From positions 124,001 through 188,000 of the forward strand of contig NZ_CANMBJ010000004.1 of NCBI RefSeq assembly GCF_947496075.1: a DNA stretch of 64,000 bases. Direction: 5' to 3'. This document shows positions 52,615 through 59,733 of the stretch, in pieces. The notes beneath the pieces are model-generated. The model was not told the origin of the DNA, searched no databases, and saw only the letters and a program-made list of their open reading frames with translations. The translations under genes and the position numbers were made by a program. The DNA comes from an uncultured Tateyamaria sp. (GTDB lineage Bacteria > Pseudomonadota > Alphaproteobacteria > Rhodobacterales > Rhodobacteraceae). Within the stretch, counting starts at the first letter, position 1; each line of letters starts with the position of its first letter.

Positions 52615-52646
52615 GGGGGAGTCCGAAGGACGGGGGCAGAGCCCCA
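52614..52646. repeat. Intergenic GGGGGCAGAGCCCC element, copy B
   Basis: Same as 18676-18708 except that the small stem is TCC-GAA-GGA instead of GTC-GCA-GAC. It directly abuts the right arm of the inverted-repeat unit and lies 42 bp past the end of the quinone oxidoreductase gene. Confidence 0.55.
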
Positions 52647-52687
52647 TGGACAATAGTGTCGCCGACAGGCGGCCTTTGGATCACACC

Positions 52688-53677
52688 CTAGCCGCCTGCG
52701 ACTTCCAAAACAATCTTCCCGATATGGCCCGAGCTTTCCATGCGCGTGTGTGCACCCGTGGCATCGTCCAGCGGGAACTCGGAATCCATCACCGGCCTGA
52801 TCCGATCCGCCGACAGCAGTGGCCACACCGCTTCCCGTAAATCCTGCGCGATGCGCGCCTTGGCCAGATCGCTTTGCGGTCGCAATGTGCTGCCGGTCAT
52901 GGTCAGCCTGCGGGTCATGAGCTGGGCAAAGTTGACCTCGGCCTTCGGGCCTTGAAGAAATGCGATCTGCACCAGCCGTCCGTCATCCGCCAGTGCCGAC
53001 AGGTTCCTGGCAATGTAAGGGCCGCCGACCATGCACAGGATTAGGTGCGCGCCGCCCTCGTCCTTCATCACTTGTTTGAAATCGTCCTCGCGGTAGTTGA
53101 TGGCCACCTCGGCGCCCAAATCGCGGCATGCCTGGCATTTTTCTTCGGATCCGGCCGTGGCAAACACACGTGCGCCAAAATGATTGGCCAACTGTATTGC
53201 GGTTGTACCGATCCCGGATGACCCCCCATGCACCAGAAAGCGTTCGCCGCCCGTCAAGCCTCCGCGGATGAAGACATTTGACCACACCGTGAAATAGGTT
53301 TCGGGCAAGCACGCGGCTTCCTTGAGCCCCATACCGTCCGGAACCGGCAGACAATGGGCGGCGGGTGTCGCAACATACTCGGCGTAGCCGCCACCGGGCA
53401 GCAGGGCACAGACCTTGTCCCCGATAGCCCAGCCGCTTACGCCCGGACCGATCTCGACAATTGTGCCCGACGCTTCAAGACCCGGCAGGTCGCTTGCATT
53501 CGGCGGCGGGTTGTACAGGCCAGCCCTTTGGAGCGCGTCCGGTCGGTTCACACCGGCCCAAGCCACTTCAATTACGACCTGGCCGTGATCCGCTGTGGGA
53601 CGGGGACGGGTGACGGGCTGCAGCACATCCGGTCCGCCGGGTTTGGTGATTTCGACAGCGCGCATGTCCTGAGCCAT
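52688..53677 (-). CDS. NAD(P)H:quinone oxidoreductase, zinc-free MDR type
   Basis: 329 residues of the medium-chain dehydrogenase/reductase superfamily, quinone-oxidoreductase/PIG3 branch. N-terminus MRAVEITKPGGPDVLQPV, GVNRPDALQRAGLY, nucleotide-binding VHGGSSGIGTTAIQLA and C-terminal HIGKIVLEVAG. It reduces quinones with NADPH. The start at ATG 53677 is preferred; the longer frame upstream is antisense to the membrane gene. Divergent from the 122-residue membrane protein at 53735. Confidence 0.9.
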   Translation of the reverse strand: MAQDMRAVEITKPGGPDVLQPVTRPRPTADHGQVVIEVAWAGVNRPDALQRAGLYNPPPNASDLPGLEASGTIVEIGPGVSGWAIGDKVCALLPGGGYAEYVATPAAHCLPVPDGMGLKEAACLPETYFTVWSNVFIRGGLTGGERFLVHGGSSGIGTTAIQLANHFGARVFATAGSEEKCQACRDLGAEVAINYREDDFKQVMKDEGGAHLILCMVGGPYIARNLSALADDGRLVQIAFLQGPKAEVNFAQLMTRRLTMTGSTLRPQSDLAKARIAQDLREAVWPLLSADRIRPVMDSEFPLDDATGAHTRMESSGHIGKIVLEVAGG

Positions 53678-53734
53678 TCTGATCCCTTTCGTTTTGCCCA
53701 CCGTATCCCGGCATGGACAAGGAAAGGAACCCAC

Positions 53735-54103
53735 ATGCTGGTTGCCGCGCTCGGACTGAACCTGGTGATCCTGATCCCGGTGATCACTGGGTTGATGAAC
53801 GGCACGATGGACAGCGCTTTTGGACCGGATACGGATGCACGGCGCATTCTTGCATGTGTCTATTTCGGCATCGCGGTTACGAGTGCTGCACTCATTGTTT
53901 TGAACGTGGTGAACCATCCATGGGCCGTGCCCATGACCTTTGCGCTCTTTGGCGTGCAGATTTCCTACAAGCTGGCAAGCGCAGTGGTTGTGGGTGTGGC
54001 AAGCCCCGTCATCCTGACAAACCTTTTTGTCCTGATCGTGCAGGTTGCCGTGATCCTGGCGTGGTCAGTTACGGGGGGAGGACCAGGTTCCGGGCAAGTC
54101 TGA
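53735..54103 (+). CDS. Small four-span membrane protein
   Basis: 122 residues, nearly all in four hydrophobic segments (LGLNLVILIPVITGLM, ILACVYFGIAVTSAALIVL, AVPMTFALFGVQISYKL, LFVLIVQVAVILAW). GGAAAGGA lies before the ATG. No family was recognised. Its last 39 bp overlap the convergent COQ9-family gene. Divergent from the quinone oxidoreductase. Confidence 0.75.
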   Translation: MLVAALGLNLVILIPVITGLMNGTMDSAFGPDTDARRILACVYFGIAVTSAALIVLNVVNHPWAVPMTFALFGVQISYKLASAVVVGVASPVILTNLFVLIVQVAVILAWSVTGGGPGSGQV

Positions 54104-54760
54104 ATTCGAGCTATGCGACGGCGCATTGATCTGGTCCAACAGCCAGTTCGGCCCGGCAAAGAGGGTCGACAGCACCTTGCTGTCACGCATGTGCGCCTTG
54201 ACCTTTTCGATCTGCATCACGTCGTCTATGCGCCGGTCAAGAAAAGCCCAGGTGGCTTGATTGTCTATGCTGTCGTCGCCCAGCCAATACAGTACCGTGG
54301 ACGAGTAGACGCCTGAAAGCGTCGCGCGCTTGGTGTACCAGTTCACGTCGTCTGACGTGTCCCCCAGCGCATCCCAGATCTTGTCCGCCGTGCCCCAAAT
54401 GGCCTTGGCGCCGTCCGCCGCATAGACGGGCAGGGCAAACAGGGTGGTGCCACGACGCACCGCTTCCTTGTCCGTTACCGCTTCGATCCGAAACCTGACG
54501 CCGGCGGCAATCTTGTCGCGAAAGCGATCCGGCAATGGCTCTGACTTGAGGCGGGCCAGCATCGCTTCATCGCCCTGCGCGTGATAGGCAAGGGCAAGGT
54601 CCACTGCCCCGCGGGGGCATATGGCGCGGGCCATGGTCAAATCGACATTCGCATCCGTTGCCGCCGCCTTGAACGTGGTTTCGGACCAACCGTCGAATGG
54701 GACGTGCATCAGGGCGGCGCCCAGAAGCCTGTCAATCAGGTCTTGCGATGAATCTGTCAT
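54065..54760 (-). CDS. COQ9-family ubiquinone biosynthesis protein
   Basis: 231 residues. COQ9 fold (TetR-like helical lipid-binding): LIDRLLGAALMHVPFDGWSETTFK at the start and TKRATLSGVYSSTVLYWLGDDS, the diagnostic COQ9 motif. It presents ubiquinone intermediates to the Coq7-type hydroxylase. The start is ATG 54760; the upstream open frame is not family-like. I associate it with a position next to rpsU in this family; here a CAP/RTX gene intervenes. Confidence 0.92.
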   Translation of the reverse strand: MTDSSQDLIDRLLGAALMHVPFDGWSETTFKAAATDANVDLTMARAICPRGAVDLALAYHAQGDEAMLARLKSEPLPDRFRDKIAAGVRFRIEAVTDKEAVRRGTTLFALPVYAADGAKAIWGTADKIWDALGDTSDDVNWYTKRATLSGVYSSTVLYWLGDDSIDNQATWAFLDRRIDDVMQIEKVKAHMRDSKVLSTLFAGPNWLLDQINAPSHSSNSDLPGTWSSPRN

Positions 54761-55035
54761 GTGAAGAGACCTAGAGCGGGCCTTGCAAGCAGACAAGTGT
54801 CTGTGCTGTCGCATCCCGGCAACGGCTCTTTGCGCAACCTCCCGCTGCATAGCGCACCATACGGAAGCGACAGTCAGCCAACAGTGCCCTTTGGCGTTAT
54901 GAAACGCGGATTGCCGCCGCAAAACACAGCCATTTCCGCGCCGAATTGCTGAAATTTTCAGCGCAAGCTCCTCCGCTTGCCCACACCTTGCTGCCTAACG
55001 AGACAGGAGCCGCTACGCACTCAGGAAAGGAACAC
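54761..55035. other. Intergenic region between COQ9 and the CAP/RTX gene
   Basis: About 275 bases of divergent promoter space. No clear promoter, RNA or gene was recognised. GGAAAGGA at its end is the ribosome binding site of the CAP/RTX gene. Confidence 0.35.
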
Positions 55036-56262
55036 ATGATGTCCGTTGCAAGCAGTTTTGAACGCCAGATGCTCGACCTCATCAACGAGGAACGCACATC
55101 TCGCGGGCTTGATCCGCTGACACTCGAATTACGCTTGAATGACGCGAGTGAAGATCACAGCGAGTGGATGGATGACACCGGGAATTTCAGCCATACCGGC
55201 GTCAACCAATCCGATCCGGGCGACCGGATGAGAGATGCAGGTTTTGCGTTCTCCGGCAACTGGACGTGGGGTGAAAACATCGCCTTCCAATCCGAACGGG
55301 GTGCACCTGGCATCTCGGATGACGTGGTCGATCTGCACACGTCGTTGATGAACAGCCCCGGCCACCGTGCCAACATCCTGAACCCCAACTTTGAACTGAT
55401 TGGAATCGGAATCGAGGAAGGCGACGGCCCTGGGTATGACGCCGTTTACGTCACGCAGAATTTCGCACGCACGTCCGCTCCGGTAAACCTTGATACCGGA
55501 GGCTCTCCGACACCGCCCGTTGACCCGGTCGACGATGATGATGTGCTGGTTGGCACGGGAGGCAATGACCGACTGGACGGCGGGGCAGGCAACGACATGT
55601 TGCGCGGTCAGAATGGAAACGACTTCCTTGCAGGTCAGGCTGGCAGTGACACGATTGAGGGTGGTGCCGGACGGGACAACATTTTTGGCGGCGCGGACAA
55701 CGACGTTTTGAACGGCGGAGGTGACAATGACACCCTGAACGGGGGCGCTGGCAACGACAGGCTGAACGGCGGTGTAGGCGATGACCGTCTCAAGGGCGGT
55801 GTCGGCGCTGATGCGCTCTTTGGCACTGGCGGCAACGACACCCTGACGGGTGAGAGCGGCAATGACACTCTTAATGGTGGTTCGGGCAACGATGTCATGG
55901 GCGGCGGCGGCGGGCGCGATCTCCTCTTGGGTGGTGCGGGCAATGACCGCATTCTGGGATACGCAGACCGTGACAGGCTGGATGGCGGCACCGGGAATGA
56001 CGTCGTGACCGGCGGTGCCGGTGAGGACGTGTTCGTCTTTTCCGCCGGCCGTGATGTGGTCACAGATTTCAACACTGCGGCCCAGTCGGAAGTGGTCGAT
56101 CTTCGCGCTGTTGCTTCGATCACATCCTACAATGACCTGGTGAACGATGGGCATCTTCGGCAGGCAGGCAGCAACGCTGTAATTGATGATCTGGACGGCA
56201 ACACCATGATCCTTCGGGGTGTGGACATAGACGATCTTCAGGCAAGTGATTTCCTGTTCTGA
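55036..56262 (+). CDS. CAP-domain protein with C-terminal RTX repeats
   Basis: 408 residues. An N-terminal CAP/SCP domain (about 8-155) with the conserved cavity residues H53 (FSHTGVN), E80 (WGENIA) and H110 (SPGHRANILNPNF), a short Pro-rich linker (SPTPPVDPVD), about 15 RTX nonapeptides (172-335) and a C-terminal type I secretion-like end (DDLQASDFLF). No signal peptide, so probably exported by a type I system such as that at 11100-14194. Start ATG 55036 or 55039; upstream codons are not protein-like. It sits between COQ9 and rpsU, genes I expect to be close together. Confidence 0.88.
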   Translation: MMSVASSFERQMLDLINEERTSRGLDPLTLELRLNDASEDHSEWMDDTGNFSHTGVNQSDPGDRMRDAGFAFSGNWTWGENIAFQSERGAPGISDDVVDLHTSLMNSPGHRANILNPNFELIGIGIEEGDGPGYDAVYVTQNFARTSAPVNLDTGGSPTPPVDPVDDDDVLVGTGGNDRLDGGAGNDMLRGQNGNDFLAGQAGSDTIEGGAGRDNIFGGADNDVLNGGGDNDTLNGGAGNDRLNGGVGDDRLKGGVGADALFGTGGNDTLTGESGNDTLNGGSGNDVMGGGGGRDLLLGGAGNDRILGYADRDRLDGGTGNDVVTGGAGEDVFVFSAGRDVVTDFNTAAQSEVVDLRAVASITSYNDLVNDGHLRQAGSNAVIDDLDGNTMILRGVDIDDLQASDFLF

Positions 56263-56361
56263 TCGCCAACGCCTCGCTATGGACAAAGTCGATCTGGTTT
56301 GCTATGCGCACATCTCCTGCAAATCCTTGCAACTCTTATCTAGAAAGGTGGTGACAACCAC

Positions 56362-56568
56362 ATGCAGGTTAGTGTTCGCGACAACAATGTCGATCAGGCG
56401 CTTCGTGCCCTGAAAAAGAAGCTGCAGCGCGAAGGCGTGTTCCGTGAAATGAAGCTGAAGCAACATTTCGAGAAACCGTCTGAGAAAAAAGCGCGCGAGA
56501 AAGCTGAAGCGATCCGCCGGGCCCGTAAGTTGGCTCGGAAAAAAGCGCAACGCGAAGGGCTGCTTTAA
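56362..56568 (+). CDS. rpsU: 30S ribosomal protein S21
   Basis: 68 residues, highly basic: [37 protein letters not shown] and the C-terminal [15 protein letters not shown] small-subunit protein near the anti-Shine-Dalgarno. GGTGGTGA lies before the ATG. A strong intrinsic terminator follows, so it is a single-gene transcript. Confidence 0.97.
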   Translation: MQVSVRDNNVDQALRALKKKLQREGVFREMKLKQHFEKPSEKKAREKAEAIRRARKLARKKAQREGLL

Positions 56569-56598
56569 GCCACCAGCGTGAGCTGACGAATTCAAGGA

Positions 56599-56636
56599 CC
56601 CCGTAGCCGCCCGGCTGCGGGGTTTTTTTGTTTTTT
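56599..56636 (+). terminator. Intrinsic terminator of rpsU
   Basis: CCCCGTAGCC and GGCTGCGGGG form a 10-bp stem with a GCCC loop, followed by TTTTTTTG and more T. Classic Rho-independent terminator. Confidence 0.93.
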
Positions 56637-56864
56637 GGCAATGGCCAATGAGGCGGCGGGTGAACCGGCACTCAGGGATCACGCCGTTCCAGCGTCCGAG
56701 TGGTGAGGGCGTGCGGCGGACAGACTGTCAGCCGACGATGCCCTTCGCTTCTGCATCCGCCGGACAAATGCCCGATCCCATTCTTCCAAATGACGCGTCA
56801 GCACCAAAACCTGCTTCCGTACACCACGCGAACCTGTCGACCCAAGAGGATCCGATTGACAGAA
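56637..56864. other. Intergenic region, no convincing gene
   Basis: About 230 bases between the rpsU terminator and the operator pair of the next operon. Short frames on both strands lack motifs. Nothing recognised. Confidence 0.35.
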
Positions 56865-56880
56865 TAGGTCAAGCGTCCTA
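56865..56880. promoter_or_regulatory. TetR operator A of the nemA-like operon
   Basis: TAGGTC-AAGC-GTCCTA, a 16-bp imperfect dyad (TAGGnC-N4-GnCCTA), 49 bp before the nemA-like start. A second copy lies 26 bp downstream. Confidence 0.6.
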
Positions 56881-56890
56881 TTCATGATTC

Positions 56891-56906
56891 TAGGACAATC
56901 GACCTA
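56891..56906. promoter_or_regulatory. TetR operator B of the nemA-like operon
   Basis: TAGGAC-AATC-GACCTA, a 16-bp dyad matching operator A in pattern, 22 bp before the nemA-like ATG. The downstream TetR encoded in the same operon is the likely ligand-responsive repressor. Confidence 0.6.
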
Positions 56907-56928
56907 ATATCACAGGCGGACAAACTGA

Positions 56929-58038
56929 ATGACACAAGACCTCTTTTCAAAGACCTCCTTGGGAAGCTTGCAGCTTCCAAATCGGATGGTAATGGCACCG
57001 ATGTCCCGCAGTCGCGCCATCGACGGCGGTGTTCCAAGCCAAATGATGGTCGAGCATTATGCGGATCGGGCCACGGCAGGGCTGATCATTTCAGAATCTG
57101 CGCCAGTCTCTCAGCAGGGAGTGGGCTATCCGAATACGCCTGGCATATTCACCCCACAGCAAACGTCGGGCTGGTTGCGCATTATGAATTCCGTCCGCTC
57201 AAAGCGCGGCCGCATGTTTGCGCAGCTTCAGCATTGTGGCCGCATTTCGCACCCCTCTCATCAGGAGGACAATGCATTGCCCGTCGCCCCATCTGCCATG
57301 AAGCCTGATGGATTTGCCTTCACTGCCAGTGGTTATCAGGAATTCGAGACCCCCCGGTCGCTTGAGACGTCAGAAATTCCCGATGTTGTCGATCAATTCC
57401 GTCTTGCCGCAAAAAATGCGAAGGATGCGGGCCTTGATGGCGTCGAAGTGCATGGTGCAAATGGCTATCTGATCGACCAGTTTCTGCGAGATGGGACCAA
57501 CAAGCGCACGGATGGCTATGGCGGATCCGTCGAAAACAGAACGCGGTTCCTCCAAGAAGTGATCGAAGCGGTCACTACCGTCTTTCCGGCTGACCGTGTC
57601 GGTGTGAAGCTGTCCCCTGAAAACACGTTTAATGGGATGAGCGATTCTGAGCCGCAGCAGCATTTCGAAAAAATTGTTGCCGCAATCGCCGACCATGGCT
57701 TGGCATACCTTCATGTCACCGAAGCGAGTATGGGGATCACGGGCCATATTGAAGGTTCCGCCAAAGACCTCGACTATCGTAGGCTGCGGAGCCACTTTCC
57801 CGGGACGTACATTGCAAATAACGGTTACAACAAGGCAGACGCCATTGCCGCGATCCAGTCCGGCCACGCTGATCTTGTGGCATTCGGTGCACCCTTTCTT
57901 GCCAATCCCGATCTTGTCCGGCGATATCGCGAAGACCTTCCACTGAACGCCATCGACAAGGCAACGTTCTATGTCGGGGGTAAGACAGGATACAATGATT
58001 ACCCCTTCGCCGATCGCGACTTGATGTCGGCGGCCTGA
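56929..58038 (+). CDS. Old yellow enzyme family alkene reductase (NemA-like)
   Basis: 369 residues, FMN TIM-barrel. LPNRMVMAPMSRSRA at the N-terminus, QLQHCGRISHPSH, and the HGANGYLIDQFLRDGTN segment with catalytic pair H175/N178, then the KRTDGYGGSVENR flavin loop. It reduces activated alkenes and other electrophiles with NAD(P)H. It is the first gene of an operon with a TetR regulator, a YciI-like gene and tag. In E. coli nemA is controlled by the TetR protein NemR, and the arrangement here is similar though the order is reversed. Two operators lie upstream. Confidence 0.92.
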   Translation: MTQDLFSKTSLGSLQLPNRMVMAPMSRSRAIDGGVPSQMMVEHYADRATAGLIISESAPVSQQGVGYPNTPGIFTPQQTSGWLRIMNSVRSKRGRMFAQLQHCGRISHPSHQEDNALPVAPSAMKPDGFAFTASGYQEFETPRSLETSEIPDVVDQFRLAAKNAKDAGLDGVEVHGANGYLIDQFLRDGTNKRTDGYGGSVENRTRFLQEVIEAVTTVFPADRVGVKLSPENTFNGMSDSEPQQHFEKIVAAIADHGLAYLHVTEASMGITGHIEGSAKDLDYRRLRSHFPGTYIANNGYNKADAIAAIQSGHADLVAFGAPFLANPDLVRRYREDLPLNAIDKATFYVGGKTGYNDYPFADRDLMSAA

Positions 58039-58066
58039 GACGGGATTCGATGGGAGGGACCTAAAA

Positions 58067-58660
58067 ATGGCAGCATCCGCCACACGCGAGAAGATCGTCA
58101 CCGCAGCCGACCGGCTCTTTTATGAGCGCGGGTTCGAGGCTACCTCATTTGCGGGTGTTGCCGAATTGGTCGGCATATCCCGCGGCAACTTCTACTACCA
58201 TTTCAGGACCAAGGACGAAATTCTGGACGCGGTGATTGAGCGCCGCATTAAGGATCGTCATGAAATGCTTGAAGGTTGGGTCGACAGCAACCAGACACCC
58301 AAACAATGCATTGCGAGCTTCATTGGCATTCTGGTGATGAACAACACGAAGATCCGGTCATTCGGGTGTCCGGTCGGGACCTTGTTCTCTGAGTTGGCGA
58401 AGTTGGATCACCCCGGTGGATCAGGAGCCCGCGAACTGTTCGACCTGTTCCGCATTTGGCTGCGCCGCCGTTTTGAAGAGATGGGCAGGGGACAAGATGC
58501 CGATGCGCTGGCCATGCACATTCTGGCCCGCAGCCAAGGTGCCGCAACCCTTGCCAACGCTTATCCTGACGAGCCGTTCCTTGAAACTGAGGTTGCGCAG
58601 ATGCTGGCATGGCTTGATGCGGTCGCGGGATCACAAGACCAAAATGATGAGAAGGACTGA
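58067..58660 (+). CDS. TetR-family regulator, NemR-like
   Basis: 197 residues. HTH (TSFAGVAELVGISRGNFYYHFRTKDEIL, split about 26-53) and a C-terminal domain with a conserved GCPVG motif (Cys101), the place where NemR-type sensors carry a reactive Cys. It probably senses electrophiles and represses the operon through the two TAGGnC dyads before the nemA-like gene. Located second in the operon, so autoregulated. Confidence 0.87.
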   Translation: MAASATREKIVTAADRLFYERGFEATSFAGVAELVGISRGNFYYHFRTKDEILDAVIERRIKDRHEMLEGWVDSNQTPKQCIASFIGILVMNNTKIRSFGCPVGTLFSELAKLDHPGGSGARELFDLFRIWLRRRFEEMGRGQDADALAMHILARSQGAATLANAYPDEPFLETEVAQMLAWLDAVAGSQDQNDEKD

Positions 58661-58662
58661 AC

Positions 58663-58959
58663 ATGTACGTTGTCACGCTGACCCTGACCGAACAAAAGTC
58701 AAAGGCTCCTGAGTTCATGGCCGCCCACAACGATTGGATCGCCCGCGGCTTTGAGGATGGCGTGTTTGTGTTGGTCGGTGGTTTAAAACCGCAAGGTGGC
58801 GGTGCCATTCTGGCGACAAACATCGACTTGTCCGCGCTTGAGCAGCGTGTCGCTGCGGACCCATTTGTATCGGAAGGGATTGCAACCCCGCATATCCAGG
58901 AACTTGCACCAGCGCGAACCGATCCGCGCCTCGCCTTCTTGAGGGACGACGCCGCATGA
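58663..58959 (+). CDS. YciI-like protein
   Basis: 98 residues with a ferredoxin-like YCII fold: YVVTLTLTEQKSKAPEFMAAHNDWIARG, then ATNIDLSALEQRVAADPFV with the conserved acidic residue of the family. The function is unknown; some YCII domains are dehalogenase-like or fused to regulators. The ATG follows the TetR stop by 2 nt, and its end overlaps the tag start (ATGA). Confidence 0.87.
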   Translation: MYVVTLTLTEQKSKAPEFMAAHNDWIARGFEDGVFVLVGGLKPQGGGAILATNIDLSALEQRVAADPFVSEGIATPHIQELAPARTDPRLAFLRDDAA

Positions 58960-59558
58960 CAGATTTCGTTGCCGCAGACGGGCTGGCCCGATGCAAGTGG
59001 AGTGGCGCGGCACCCGAGTTTCTTGACTACCACGATCACGAATGGGGATTTCCGGTGTCGGACGACATTCGTCTGTTCGAAAAACTGTGCTTGGAAAGTT
59101 TTCAGTCGGGGTTGAGTTGGCGCACGATCCTCACCAAGCGAGAAGGCTTTCGTGCAGCATTCGACGGCTTTGATTTTCACAAGATCGCCCGCTACAACGC
59201 CCGAGACATCGATCGCTTGTTGAACGATGAGAGCATCGTACGACACGCGGGCAAGATCGCCGCAGTCATCAACAATGCCGCGTGCGCAGTGAAGATGGTC
59301 GAAACGGAAGGCAAGCTTGCATCGTTTTTCTGGGGGTTTGAGCCAAACGCAGAGGATTTGGGCCCGCCCCAATCGCAATCGACCAGCGAAACCTCAATCG
59401 CGCTTGCCCGCGAATTGAAGCGTCGGGGATGGAAATTCCTGGGCCCAACAACTGTGTTTGCGTTTATGCAAGCCATGGGTTTGATCAACGACCATAGCGA
59501 AGGCTGTGCCATACGCGCCGCAGCTGACGAGGCGCGTCGCAAATTTCAGCGCCCATAA
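58956..59558 (+). CDS. tag: DNA-3-methyladenine glycosylase I
   Basis: 200 residues. Removes 3-methyladenine from alkylated DNA. Typical RCKWSGAAPEFLDYHDHEWGFPV N-terminus (two overlapping pieces), Zn ligands at C13 and the HDxEW region plus INDHSEGC at the C-terminus, and the central FESFQSGLSW-like LESFQSGLSWRTIL pocket. It is translationally coupled to the YciI-like gene. Its place in an electrophile-responsive operon suggests it repairs damage caused by the same chemicals. Confidence 0.94.
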   Translation: MTDFVAADGLARCKWSGAAPEFLDYHDHEWGFPVSDDIRLFEKLCLESFQSGLSWRTILTKREGFRAAFDGFDFHKIARYNARDIDRLLNDESIVRHAGKIAAVINNAACAVKMVETEGKLASFFWGFEPNAEDLGPPQSQSTSETSIALARELKRRGWKFLGPTTVFAFMQAMGLINDHSEGCAIRAAADEARRKFQRP

Positions 59559-59688
59559 GTGCATTTGAAACGTCGAAACGGAAACAGGTTAAGTTGTGGT
59601 GAAAGCCCACCCTGTCCGGCGAGGTAGTTACAAATAGTAACGCTCAGTGCTTTGCAATGCCATGCGATGAAACTGGCGTGCTGCCGGC

Positions 59689-59716
59689 CCGGGCGTCATT
59701 TATAACAGACGCCCGG
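59689..59716 (-). terminator. Hairpin downstream of the PhoX gene
   Basis: CCGGGCGTC and GACGCCCGG form a 9-bp stem with a 10-nt AT-rich loop, 18 bp past the stop of the PhoX-type gene and downstream of tag. No T-run. Probable convergent 3' end structure. Confidence 0.6.
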
Positions 59717-59733
59717 ACCTTGTGCCTTTCGGC

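Noticed and set aside
55635..56123. Proline/serine-rich minus-strand ORF
   Set aside because: Antisense of the RTX repeats in the CAP/RTX gene.
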